Assembly: GCA_045118155.1 (NCBI GenBank) | Contig: JBGUXS010000049.1 | Location: 1-23,126, forward strand | Direction: 5' to 3' | DNA length: 23,126 nt | DNA from: JBGUXS01 sp045118155 | GTDB taxonomy: Bacteria > Pseudomonadota > Alphaproteobacteria > CAAHEQ01 > UBA3637 | Part shown: positions 14,601-22,400 of the stretch, one piece after another | Layout: each line of letters begins with the position of its first letter | Position numbering within the stretch: the first letter of the stretch is position 1 | Program-made: the position numbers and the translations under genes | Notes under the pieces: generated by a model | Seen by the model: only the letters and a program-made list of their open reading frames with translations | Database searches by the model: none | Told to the model about the DNA's origin: nothing

Positions 14601-15138
14601 TGATTTCGTGGCTTGTTCTGAACCCATCAAAGAAATGTAAGAAAGGAACCCGTGATAAGAAAGTGGACATTTGAGCAATCGCAGCGAAGTCCCCAGCTTC
14701 TTGAACTGAATTAGAAGCAAGCATTGCAAAACCGGTTTGCCGAGTCGCCATCACATCAGAATGATCTCCAAAAATAGATAAAGCATGTCCCGCGATAGTT
14801 CTAGCGGCTACATGCATCACAAAAGGTAATAATTCCCCAGCAATTTTGTACATATTGGGGATCATGAGTAACAGCCCTTGGCTAGCGGTATAAGTTGTCG
14901 TAATAGAACCGGCTTGTAAAGAACCATGTACTGCCCCAATAGCCCCCGCTTCGGATTGCATTTCCAAAACATCAGGATGTTTCCCCCAGATGTTTAATTG
15001 GCCACCAGCACTCCATGTGTCGGCCCATTCCCCCATAGGGGATGACGGGGTAATTGGGTAAATAATAGAAACTTCATTAAGGCGATAGGCAACAGAAGCC
15101 GCGGCTTCATTCCCATCCATCATTTTTAACTGAGACAT
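11611..15138 (-). CDS. nifJ: Pyruvate:ferredoxin (flavodoxin) oxidoreductase
   Basis: Single-chain PFOR that converts pyruvate and CoA to acetyl-CoA and CO2, passing electrons to ferredoxin or flavodoxin; a cytoplasmic, oxygen-sensitive enzyme. At about 1175 residues it is full length and shows the normal order: N-terminal pyruvate/TPP domain (YPITPSSPMGEWAD near residue 30), middle gamma domain, two [4Fe-4S] motifs CIQCGKCTVVC (about 691-701) and CTGCTLCTRVC (about 746-756), then the TPP domain with CAGCGETPY (near 820) and GDGWAYDIGYGG (near 970). The start taken is the ATG at 15138, because AAAGGA lies 7 bases upstream; the ATG at 15144 is too close to it. A promoter sits upstream and a strong terminator behind. 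It is transcribed alone, divergent from bamD. Confidence 0.95.
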   Translation of the reverse strand: MSQLKMMDGNEAAASVAYRLNEVSIIYPITPSSPMGEWADTWSAGGQLNIWGKHPDVLEMQSEAGAIGAVHGSLQAGSITTTYTASQGLLLMIPNMYKIAGELLPFVMHVAARTIAGHALSIFGDHSDVMATRQTGFAMLASNSVQEAGDFAAIAQMSTFLSRVPFLHFFDGFRTSHEINKVETISDEDLKTLMADIPTDFIAKNALSPDKPVVRGTAQNPDVFFQIKEASNIYYTATPKHVQDCMDKFASVTGRQYHLVDYTGPEDADHVVVAMGSGIETLIETAKVLNAKGGKYGVVAVHLYRPFPVDAFLAALPKTVKTVTVLDRTKEAGSVGEPLYLDVVSAFVQGYSNKDVQVALPKILSGRYGLSSKDFTPAIAKAVFENTTKTRFTVGINDDVTHLSLDYDKTFTIDSEDVNRSLFYGLGSDGTVGANKNSIKIIANDGGYYGQAYFVYDSKKSGGMTTSHLRFSKNPIHAPYLIDSANFVACHHTPYIYKMDVLEYAAPNSVFLLNTQEPADKVWDSLPRTMQQTILDKHIKLYAIDAVKVAADTGMGRRINTIMQTCFFAISGVLPKEEAIEKIKKSIEKTYAKKGQEIVDANIRAVNETLEHLHEIPVGQATSTHTLQPGVSDKAPEILKRVTGKIIEGKGDDLPVSAFEWTVDGTWPTDTAKYEKRRIATSIPEWDPALCIQCGKCTVVCPHAAIRAKVATPDALTSAPEGFKSADYKAPDFAGNKFMIQVAPEDCTGCTLCTRVCPAKSKENPDKKALTMVPLEKNLDNEIKNFDFFLSLPDTDRSKLNTNQVKSVSLLRPLFEFSGACAGCGETPYVKLMTQLYGDRLVVANATGCSSIYSGNLPTTPYAQNAEGRGPAWANSLFEDNAEFGLGMRTSIDAQNVYAQQLVKDLAGTLGDTLVQGILTADQSTESGIIEQRARVKALKEKLAGSSDAKAKLLLPIADTLVKRSVWILGGDGWAYDIGYGGLDHVLYSGKNVNILVMDTEVYSNTGGQRSKATPIGASAKFATAGNNLPRKDLGMIAMSSGNVYVASVSIGAKDAHTIQVFNEAGSFDGPSLIIAYAHCISHGYDIGSLGLEHQKMAVETGLWPLYRFDPRRKAAGQNPFQLDSKPTKPVAEFMATENRFKIVKQQNPEYYETLVKEAQEYIDARFALYQKLAQ

Positions 15139-15170
15139 ACACATTTCCTTTCTTAAAAATAAACGCCCCT

Positions 15171-15199
15171 ATTATAAAAAAATGAAAAGTTAAAGTCTA
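15171..15199 (-). promoter_or_regulatory. Promoter of nifJ
   Basis: On the minus strand TAGACT (15194-15199, 4 of 6) and a perfect TATAAT (15171-15176) are 17 bases apart. No clear FNR or Fur site was seen by eye. Confidence 0.65.
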
Positions 15200-15236
15200 G
15201 TAAAAAATAAAACTTTTTTCTTTATGGGGAAAATAC

Positions 15237-15264
15237 TTGACAGGGATAAATAAGGGCCTATACT
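15237..15264 (+). promoter_or_regulatory. Promoter of the bamD-recN-ligA operon
   Basis: Perfect TTGACA (15237-15242) and TATACT (15259-15264) with a 16-base spacer, about 30 bases before the bamD ATG. It has the same two boxes and spacing as the promoter at 3062-3089. Confidence 0.75.
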
Positions 15265-15293
15265 CTTAGGGACTTTTATTGAAAGGTGAAACT

Positions 15294-16031
15294 ATGCATT
15301 TAAAACAATGGGGGATTCTTGGGGGAATGTTTTTGATCCTAGCATCTTGTGCGGGGACAAAGAAAGAAATCGTTGCCGAACCTGAAGATATGTATACACG
15401 GGCTAAAATTCTTTTTGATGAAAAGGAATATACGGAATCGGCAGAACTGTTTGACGAAATTGATAAACAACATCCATATTCCTTATGGGCGCCACGGGCA
15501 CAGATTATGGCGGCATATGCTTATTATAAGGTCAATAAATATGATGAAGCCGTTTTAACTTTGGATCGTTTTATTCAATTACACCCAGGTAATAGAAATA
15601 CGCCGTATGCTTTTTATTTAAAGGGCTTGTGTTATTTTGAACAAATTTCCAATATAGAACGGGAACAAAAAATGTCAGAAAATGCCCTTGCTACATTTAA
15701 CGCTCTGATTATGCGTTATCCGACAAGCCCTTATAAAGAAGATGCCGAAAAGAAAATTAGCTTGATTATGGATCATTTGGCTGGAAAGGAAATGGAAGTG
15801 GGGCGTTATTATGAAGCCCGTAAAGACTATGTTCCTGCCATGAACCGTTATCAAACTGTGATTAAAAATTATCCGGATACGATGCAGGTATCCGAAGCGT
15901 ATTACCGTTTAGGGGTTTGTTATTATGCTTTAGGGATTAGGGCTAGGGCACTTGATACCTTAAAAAAAATGAAAAAAGATTTTCCCTCTGTCGTGTGGAC
16001 AAAGAAACTGGAACGTGTCCTAAAAGACTAA
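15294..16031 (+). CDS. bamD: Outer membrane assembly lipoprotein BamD
   Basis: Essential lipoprotein of the BAM complex that inserts beta-barrel proteins into the outer membrane, facing the periplasm. A lipoprotein signal ends in LILASC, with Cys19 as the lipidated residue. The mature protein has TPR-like repeats throughout (for example AKILFDEKEYTESAELFDEI and YYEARKDYVPAMNRYQTVI), and the 245-residue length matches the family. Start is the ATG at 15294 with AAAGGTGA upstream. It is first in an operon with recN (13 bases apart) and ligA, the order seen in many alphaproteobacteria. Confidence 0.9.
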   Translation: MHLKQWGILGGMFLILASCAGTKKEIVAEPEDMYTRAKILFDEKEYTESAELFDEIDKQHPYSLWAPRAQIMAAYAYYKVNKYDEAVLTLDRFIQLHPGNRNTPYAFYLKGLCYFEQISNIEREQKMSENALATFNALIMRYPTSPYKEDAEKKISLIMDHLAGKEMEVGRYYEARKDYVPAMNRYQTVIKNYPDTMQVSEAYYRLGVCYYALGIRARALDTLKKMKKDFPSVVWTKKLERVLKD

Positions 16032-16044
16032 GAGGAACGTAAAC

Positions 16045-17703
16045 ATGCTGGATTCCTTAACCATAAAAAATGTTGTGTTGATTGACAACTTAGAACTTGT
16101 TGGTGGGCCGGGATTAACGGTAATGACTGGGGAAACAGGGGCTGGAAAATCTATTATTTTGGATGCTTTAGGGTTAGTTTTAGGGGATAGGGCCGATGTT
16201 GGTTTGATTCGCTATGGACAAGATAGCTTATCAGTGAGTGCTGTTTTCCATCTGTCAAATAATCATGGAATTTGGGAATTTTTAAAGGAACAAGAAATCC
16301 CTTTGGAAGATGATTTAATTCTTAAAAGAACTTTGACTAAAGAGGGAAAAAGTAAGGCCTTCATCAATGGGGAAGTTGTTCCCCTTTCTTGTTTGCGCCA
16401 GGTGGGACAGCAGTTGGCTGAAATTCATGGACAATTTTCTTCCTATCAGCTTTTAGATCCTAAAAATCACTTGGGTATTTTAGACCGATATGGGCATTTT
16501 TCAGACTCTTTAAAGGAACTGGCGGGACTTTATGAAAATTGGCAAGAGGCTAAAAAAGCTTATCAAGAACAGGAAGACCTTGCTAGGCAAGCCACAGAAC
16601 AGGAAGCTTATTTACGGCAGGTTCAAGAAGATTTGACCCCTCTAAATATAAAAATCGGGGAAGAGGAAGAACTTGTTACCCAAAGAAAACTTTTATTGAA
16701 TGGCGAGAAAATAAGGGAAGAATTGGCCTTGACATCTCAAGCTCTTTCCACGGAAAATCAAGGGGCTTTGGCTTTGTGTTACCGGATGCAACATGCTTTG
16801 GAACGGGCAAATGCTCTGGCAGAAGAAAAATTTACTCCTTTGTTGGAAAAAATATCTGGGGCCTTGGAAAATCTGTTGGATGCTGAAGCTTTTTTACAAG
16901 ATGAAGAAGCTTTTTTGCAAGATAATGAACAGTTAAAAAAGGTGGAAGATAGGTTATATACTTTACGAGATATGGCTAGAAAATATCATCTATCAATTGA
17001 TGAATTGCCTGCGTTTTTAGATGGTTGTGTTGAAAAATTAAACTCTTTATCTAACACATCAACAACCTTAATTGAACTACAAGAAAAAGAAAAGTTGGCT
17101 GAAAAATCTTATAGAACGCATGCCAAAGATTTACACGAAAAACGGCTACAAGCAGCACAAAATTTGATGAAGGAAATTCAACAAGAATTACCGGCCTTAA
17201 AATTACTTCATGCCCAATTTGCTGTTCAGGTGGAAGAAGATGCCCCTAGTGCTACGGGGGTAGATAAAGTATTTTTTATGGCCTCGACAAATGCGGGAAC
17301 CCCCTTAGCACCCTTGAATAAAATTGCTTCAGGTGGAGAACTTGCTAGATTTATGTTGGCATTAGAAGTTCATCTAGCTAAAACGGAAGAAATTCCTTTG
17401 CTGGTTTTTGATGAAGTGGATACGGGGGTGAGTGGGGCAACGGCAGATGCTGTGGGGCGCAGACTTCAAAAATTAGCCGAAGATCATCAGGTTTTTGTGA
17501 TTACACATGCGCCCCAGGTGGCGGCCTATGGGGTCAAGCACCTCAGCGTATCCAAACAAGAAGAACAGGGAAAGATTACAGCGCATGTTCAGATTTTATC
17601 TCAAGAAGAACGTATTCAAGAAATAGCCCGTATGTTGGCGGGGAAACAGGTAACAGAAAGTGCTTATTTGGCGGCACAGGGATTGTTAGGGGGGGTAAAA
17701 TGA
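16045..17703 (+). CDS. recN: DNA repair ATPase RecN
   Basis: SMC-like ATPase acting in repair of double-strand breaks. Walker A GETGAGKS is at 29-36; the ABC signature region ASGGELARFMLALE and Walker B LLVFDEVDTGVSG lie at about 427-460, followed by the His-containing ITHAPQVAAYG switch. Between them are two coiled-coil arms rich in Glu, Gln and Lys. A pair of near-identical copies of EAFLQDEEAFLQDNE occurs in the second arm. The 552-residue length is normal. The ribosome-binding site is AGAGGAA, and the TGA stop overlaps the ATG of ligA by 4 bases (ATGA), so the two are coupled. No SOS box was evident; transcription comes from the bamD promoter. Confidence 0.95.
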   Translation: MLDSLTIKNVVLIDNLELVGGPGLTVMTGETGAGKSIILDALGLVLGDRADVGLIRYGQDSLSVSAVFHLSNNHGIWEFLKEQEIPLEDDLILKRTLTKEGKSKAFINGEVVPLSCLRQVGQQLAEIHGQFSSYQLLDPKNHLGILDRYGHFSDSLKELAGLYENWQEAKKAYQEQEDLARQATEQEAYLRQVQEDLTPLNIKIGEEEELVTQRKLLLNGEKIREELALTSQALSTENQGALALCYRMQHALERANALAEEKFTPLLEKISGALENLLDAEAFLQDEEAFLQDNEQLKKVEDRLYTLRDMARKYHLSIDELPAFLDGCVEKLNSLSNTSTTLIELQEKEKLAEKSYRTHAKDLHEKRLQAAQNLMKEIQQELPALKLLHAQFAVQVEEDAPSATGVDKVFFMASTNAGTPLAPLNKIASGGELARFMLALEVHLAKTEEIPLLVFDEVDTGVSGATADAVGRRLQKLAEDHQVFVITHAPQVAAYGVKHLSVSKQEEQGKITAHVQILSQEERIQEIARMLAGKQVTESAYLAAQGLLGGVK

Positions 17704-19748
17704 AACCGGTTGAAGAACTGACACCACAAGAGGCTTTAAAGGAATTAGAAAATCTTTCTCGGCGGTTGTTAGAACTTGATATTGCCTATCATACCAACGA
17801 TATGCCCCTTTTGACAGATGCTGAATATGATGCCGTTAAACGCCGAAATGCTGCCATAGAAGCACGTTTCCCTGATTTAGTTTTAAGTAGCAGCCCATCT
17901 TTACGGGTAGGGGCTATGTTAAAAGAAGGCTTTACAAAAAGGAAACATTTAAAACCGGTTCTGTCATTAGGAAATATTTTTTCAGAAGCAGAACTTTATG
18001 ATTTTATGGAAAAAATTAAGAATTTTTTGGGCTTTTCTGAAGGAACTTCATTGGAAATGGTGGCGGAACCTAAGATAGATGGGTTATGTTTTTCGGCTAT
18101 TTATGAAAACGGGGTTTTTACATATGGGACAACACGTGGAAATGGATTAGAAGGGGAAGATATTACCGATAATTTACGGACGATTGTTGATTTACCTTTA
18201 CGATTAAGAACACAAAATCCCCCAACTTTATTTGAAGTCCGAGGGGAAGTTTATATGTCTAAAGAGGCCTTTTTGGCCCTTAATGCTCAACAAGAAGCAA
18301 CTCATGAAAAACCTTTTGCTAACCCTAGAAATGCAGCGGCGGGATCTTTACGTCAATTAGATGCCCGTATCACGGCGGGACGGAAATTAAATATTTTTGC
18401 GTATGCTTTGGGGGAAATGCACGGGATTCAATTTGAAACGCACTGGCAATTTTTACAAACTTTGAAGGAATTTGGTTTTCCCGTAAATCCTTATATTAAA
18501 AAATGTTTTTCAGAACAAGAAATGATGACTTTCTTTAAGGATTTATCTGAAAAACGGGCGTCGTTGCCGTATGATATTGATGGCATTGTATATAAAGTCA
18601 ATGATTTGAATTTACAAGGACGTTTAGGTTTTACGGCTCATGCCCCAAGATGGGCAATTGCCCATAAATTCCCCGCAGAACAAGCGTTGACACAAGTTGA
18701 AAAAATTATTGTGCAAGTAGGCAGAACCGGTGTTTTGACACCAGTTGCCCAAGTATCCCCTGTTAATGTTGGGGGGGTATTGGTACGCCGGGCTACCCTG
18801 CATAACTTTGATGAAATTCAACGCAAAGATATTCGGGAAGGGGATATGGTTGTGTTGCAACGGGCTGGGGATGTGATTCCTCAGATTGTTGGGGTTCAAT
18901 TGCAAAAAAGGCCTTTAAACAGCCATCCTTTTGTGATCCCAACATGCTGCCCGGTTTGTGGATCCCCCGCAAAGAAAGAGGAAGAAGATGCCTTTTTGTA
19001 TTGTACAGGGGGCTTGTCTTGTCCGGCCCAAATAACGGAACGCCTTAAACATTTTATTTCAAAAGATGCTTTGGATATAGAAGGCATGGGGGATAAAAAT
19101 ATTGATCTTTTTTATGAATTAGGGTGGATTAAAACCCCAGCAGACTTGTGGCATCTAGAAGGGAAAAAATTTGATCTTATGCGCCGTGAAGGTTGGGGAA
19201 AAAAGTCCGTAGATAACTTATTTGAATCCTTGAATAAAGTTAAACAAGGTGTTGAATTAGATAGATTTATTTATGCTATAGGAATCCCAGAAATTGGCTT
19301 GAATACGGCTAGGATTTTAGCGCGTACTTTTACGACTTGGTCCCATTTTCAAGAACAAATGATCGCCCCCGAGGCCTTAAATACGCTGTGTCAAATTGAA
19401 GGGATTGGGGAAGTGATGGCTCAGAAAATCGTGGATTTCTTCTCTAATCCTCACCAACTTACCTTACTCCAGGATTTAACACAGATTTTGCCTATTCGGC
19501 CTTACCATTTTGTGACGAAACAGACCCCCTTAACGGGAAAAACCGTTGTGTTTACAGGGACTTTAAGTCTAAGTCGTTCCGAAGCTAAAGAAAAGGCCTT
19601 ACAGGCCGGGGCAAAAGTATCTAGTTCTTTATCTTCAAAAACGGATTACCTTGTCATTGGGGCAGATCCAGGCAAAAAAGTTGATCAAGCCCGGGAGCTA
19701 AATGTTGCCGTTTTAACCGAAGAAGAATTTAAGAATATGCTAGATTAA
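17700..19748 (+). CDS. ligA: NAD+-dependent DNA ligase
   Basis: Seals nicks during replication and repair, using NAD+ to adenylate Lys125 in the motif EPKIDGL. The full 682-residue layout is visible: N-terminal Ia domain, adenylation domain, OB fold (VGRTGVLTPVAQVSPV), Cys4 zinc finger (CPVC ... CTGGLSCP at about 418-445), helix-hairpin-helix repeats, and a C-terminal BRCT domain from about residue 605 (KTVVFTGTLSLSR, KTDYLVIG). All key residues seem present. The start codon overlaps the recN stop (ATGA). This is the expected third gene of the bamD-recN-ligA cluster. Confidence 0.97.
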   Translation: MKPVEELTPQEALKELENLSRRLLELDIAYHTNDMPLLTDAEYDAVKRRNAAIEARFPDLVLSSSPSLRVGAMLKEGFTKRKHLKPVLSLGNIFSEAELYDFMEKIKNFLGFSEGTSLEMVAEPKIDGLCFSAIYENGVFTYGTTRGNGLEGEDITDNLRTIVDLPLRLRTQNPPTLFEVRGEVYMSKEAFLALNAQQEATHEKPFANPRNAAAGSLRQLDARITAGRKLNIFAYALGEMHGIQFETHWQFLQTLKEFGFPVNPYIKKCFSEQEMMTFFKDLSEKRASLPYDIDGIVYKVNDLNLQGRLGFTAHAPRWAIAHKFPAEQALTQVEKIIVQVGRTGVLTPVAQVSPVNVGGVLVRRATLHNFDEIQRKDIREGDMVVLQRAGDVIPQIVGVQLQKRPLNSHPFVIPTCCPVCGSPAKKEEEDAFLYCTGGLSCPAQITERLKHFISKDALDIEGMGDKNIDLFYELGWIKTPADLWHLEGKKFDLMRREGWGKKSVDNLFESLNKVKQGVELDRFIYAIGIPEIGLNTARILARTFTTWSHFQEQMIAPEALNTLCQIEGIGEVMAQKIVDFFSNPHQLTLLQDLTQILPIRPYHFVTKQTPLTGKTVVFTGTLSLSRSEAKEKALQAGAKVSSSLSSKTDYLVIGADPGKKVDQARELNVAVLTEEEFKNMLD

Positions 19749-19797
19749 CCCGTAAATAGTTCTTGCTTTTCCTTTAAAAAAAAGGTAGTTTTGCAAC

Positions 19798-20463
19798 ATG
19801 ATGAAACGCATAATTCAGATTTCACCCAGTATTTTAAGCGCTAATTATGCGCATTTAGGGGCGGATATTCGGGCTATGGAACGGGCAGGGGCCGATCGTT
19901 TGCATATTGACATTATGGATGGACATTTCGTTCCCAATCTTAGCATAGGGTTGGGGGTCGTGCAGTCTATTCGGCCTGTGACGGCAATGCCTTTTGATGT
20001 CCATTTAATGGTTGAAAAGCCATCTCAATTTATTGAAGAAGCGGCTTTAAGTGGGGCAGATAGTATTTCTTTTCATATAGAAACAAAAGAAGATATCCTG
20101 ATGCTGATTTCATTAATTAAGCGCTATAAAAAGAAGGTAGGAATTTCTTTATCCCCGGGGACGCCAGTATCTAAAATTATTCCTTATATTCCTTTGATTG
20201 ATGTGGTGTTGGTTATGGCGGTTCCCCCTGGGAAAGGAGGACAAGCATTTATTCCTGAAACTTTGGAAAAAATTGCCACTTTAAAATCATTGATTGGACG
20301 CAAAAAAGTGCTTGTTGCCGTAGATGGGGGAATTCAACCTGAAACCGCCAAAAGTTGCCGATTGGTGGGGGCGGATGTTTTAATTTCTGGCAATTTCTTG
20401 TTTAAATCTCGTCAAAAATCAAAGGCAATTCAGCAGTTAAGGGGGGAACTATGCCAAAAGTAA
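19798..20463 (+). CDS. rpe: Ribulose-phosphate 3-epimerase
   Basis: TIM-barrel enzyme interconverting ribulose 5-phosphate and xylulose 5-phosphate in the pentose phosphate pathway. The 221-residue protein has SPSILSAN (9-16), metal ligands His36 and Asp38 in HIDIMDGHFVPN, His69 in FDVHLMV, and catalytic Asp176 in VDGGI. The phosphate-side loop reads VPPGKGGQ (142-149) where most members have VNPGFGGQ, an unusual double change. ATG at 19798 or 19801 is possible; a weak AAAGGT lies upstream. The 3' end overlaps phoB by 13 bases. A relative such as allulose-6-phosphate epimerase is a less likely alternative. Confidence 0.88.
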   Translation: MMKRIIQISPSILSANYAHLGADIRAMERAGADRLHIDIMDGHFVPNLSIGLGVVQSIRPVTAMPFDVHLMVEKPSQFIEEAALSGADSISFHIETKEDILMLISLIKRYKKKVGISLSPGTPVSKIIPYIPLIDVVLVMAVPPGKGGQAFIPETLEKIATLKSLIGRKKVLVAVDGGIQPETAKSCRLVGADVLISGNFLFKSRQKSKAIQQLRGELCQK

Positions 20464-21122
20464 TGCTTGTGGAAGATGAAGAAGATTTAGTGACCTTACT
20501 GACTTATAATCTTCAAAAAAGTGGGTACGAGGTTGTTTCTTTGCCGGATGGAAAGAAAGCAGTACCTGTGGCCCTTTTGGAAAAACCAGACGTTATGATT
20601 TTGGATTGGATGTTACCTACGTTAAGTGGTATAGATATCTGTAAAGCTGTCCGTCAAGAATATCGACTTAAAAAAATTCCTATTTTGATGTTGACGGCTC
20701 GGGGTACAGAAGGGGATAAATTAACGGGATTTTCGGCAGGTCTTGATGATTATATGACCAAGCCTTTTTCTATCCCCGAGCTATTGGCCCGAATCGGGGC
20801 GTTGTTAAGACGGGTACCAAACGAAGAATTACCTACCCTTTCTTATAAAGATCTTTCTTTGGATTTAGAAGCACATCGTGTAATTCGGCGGGGAAGGGTT
20901 CTTCATTTAGGGCCAACGGAATTTAAATTACTGCATTGCTTTATTCAAAATCCCCAAAAGGCACTGTCACGGGCATATTTACAAAAAGAAATTTGGGGAG
21001 ATATCCATGTGGATGATCGCACCATTGATGTACACATCAAACGCCTTAGAAAAAATTTGAATGCCGATGATGAACCCGATTTAATCCATACCGTTCGGTC
21101 AGTGGGATATGTTATGGATTAG
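20451..21122 (+). CDS. phoB: PhoB-like response regulator (OmpR family)
   Basis: Two-component transcription factor. The receiver domain (1 to about 118) has acidic Glu8/Asp9, phospho-acceptor Asp52, Thr82 and Lys104. The C-terminal winged helix (about 128-223) carries GPTEFKLLHCF and VDDRTIDVHIKRLRKNL, very like PhoB, the phosphate-starvation regulator. No sensor kinase (PhoR) gene is adjacent, so the assignment to phosphate control is by sequence resemblance only; other OmpR-type roles such as CtrA-like cell-cycle control are less fitting. The ATG has a GGGGGGA ribosome-binding site and lies within the rpe 3' end. The stop overlaps the convergent murD by 11 bases. Confidence 0.8.
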   Translation: MPKVMLVEDEEDLVTLLTYNLQKSGYEVVSLPDGKKAVPVALLEKPDVMILDWMLPTLSGIDICKAVRQEYRLKKIPILMLTARGTEGDKLTGFSAGLDDYMTKPFSIPELLARIGALLRRVPNEELPTLSYKDLSLDLEAHRVIRRGRVLHLGPTEFKLLHCFIQNPQKALSRAYLQKEIWGDIHVDDRTIDVHIKRLRKNLNADDEPDLIHTVRSVGYVMD

Positions 21123-22398
21123 GGGCAAGTTCTTGAGCTAAACGCTTAAACTCATCCCCACGTTCTTCAAAGTTTTTATATAAATTATAGCTGGGGGCGG
21201 CCGGTGATAAAAGGATAATTCCCCCCTTGTTTTCAAGAAGTTGTATAGACACTTGAAGGGCCTCTTTTAAATCCTGCCGAGTAAAAGCCGCCCCTTTTTC
21301 ATCTAGAACGGCTTCCACACATTCTGTTCCCACATCTGGCATTCCTATAATGGTAATGCGTCCTTTTGATTTAGCAACAAAATGCGCAAGATCTGTAAAA
21401 TCTTGGGCCCGTTTTTCCCCCCCAATGAGTAGAACAATTTTGGCTGTATCTGGATAGGCGTTTAGGGCCGCTAGGGCCGTTTCTGGGGTGGTTGAAATAC
21501 TGTCATCTACAAAGATTAAATTTTTTGTTTTCCAAACAGTTTGCAACCGATGAGGTAGGGGCTCAAAAGTTGAAAAAGCTTCTTCTATCTTGGGAAAATT
21601 TAGATCCCCTAGTTGTTTTAAAACCGTTAGGACCGCACAGGCATTTTCGGCATTATGTTCCCCTAACAGAGACAGCTTTTCCCGCGCGAAACACTTCTTT
21701 TTCCCGTCATAAAAAAAGCCATTTTTAAGATGAAAATCCTGTGGCGTGTTATACGTTAGGGTATCCAAGGCGTTATTAAAATTGCTGTGGATGCCGGGAT
21801 CTGTCCCATTGATAATAATTTTATCGGCCCGTGCCACTAAAACAATTTTATCCATGTAATACCGTTGAACCGTTTGATGCCAATTGGTATGTTCTGGGTA
21901 AAGATCAAGTAAAACGGCCATATCTATATCCCCAGTTGCATCTGCACACATATAAGAAGAAAGTTCGGCTACGACGTAATCTGTTGGGGGGGCTTCCAAA
22001 AACTGAATAAGGGGATAACCAATGTTTCCCCCTAATGCCACGGAATAGCCCAAGTTTTTCATGGTATGATAGAGTAAGGATGACGTTGAACTTTTCCCTT
22101 TTGTCCCCGTGATGGCAATAACTTTTGTTGTTTTAGATCTGTTTTCTAAAAACAAACTTGTGCCCGATGTAAATTGAACACCTTTTTGAACCGCTTTTTG
22201 AATTTCGTCCCGATAAAGGGAAACCCCAGGGGACTTGACCACAACATCACAAGTGTACAGGACATCTAAATTGTCATCAGAAAAAGGAAATAATTTGGCT
22301 TCTGGAACTAAGTGAGACAAAACCTTTTGAACGGCCGTTCCTTCTTTGCCCATTCCCCAGATGCCTACTTTTTTGTATTTTAAGTTTTCAAATTTCAT
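21112..22398 (-). CDS. murD: UDP-MurNAc-L-Ala--glutamate ligase, probably MurD2 type (L-Glu)
   Basis: Mur-ligase adding glutamate to UDP-MurNAc-L-Ala in the cytoplasm during peptidoglycan synthesis. The 428 residues contain the ATP loop TGTKGKSS (97-104), GGNIG (123-127), ELSSYM (145-150), the likely carbamylated Lys184, GEHNAENA (246-253), PHRL (282-285) and SPAAPSYNLYKNFEERG (398-414). Several blocks depart from classical MurD: ELSSYM for ELSSFQ, PEHTNWH for DHLDRH, and DDSISTTPE (298-306) for DDSKATN, which loses the usual lysine. Together with the MurL-like gene just upstream this suggests the L-glutamate-using MurD2 variant described in Xanthomonas; that is inference. The start is 2 bases after the upstream stop, with AAGGA inside that gene. 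Confidence 0.85.
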   Translation of the reverse strand: MKFENLKYKKVGIWGMGKEGTAVQKVLSHLVPEAKLFPFSDDNLDVLYTCDVVVKSPGVSLYRDEIQKAVQKGVQFTSGTSLFLENRSKTTKVIAITGTKGKSSTSSLLYHTMKNLGYSVALGGNIGYPLIQFLEAPPTDYVVAELSSYMCADATGDIDMAVLLDLYPEHTNWHQTVQRYYMDKIVLVARADKIIINGTDPGIHSNFNNALDTLTYNTPQDFHLKNGFFYDGKKKCFAREKLSLLGEHNAENACAVLTVLKQLGDLNFPKIEEAFSTFEPLPHRLQTVWKTKNLIFVDDSISTTPETALAALNAYPDTAKIVLLIGGEKRAQDFTDLAHFVAKSKGRITIIGMPDVGTECVEAVLDEKGAAFTRQDLKEALQVSIQLLENKGGIILLSPAAPSYNLYKNFEERGDEFKRLAQELAPNP

Positions 22399-22400
22399 CT

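Noticed and set aside
19749..19797. CCTTT/AAAGG hairpin between ligA and rpe as terminator
   Set aside because: Five-pair AT-rich stem without a following T run; rpe may be read from the upstream operon.
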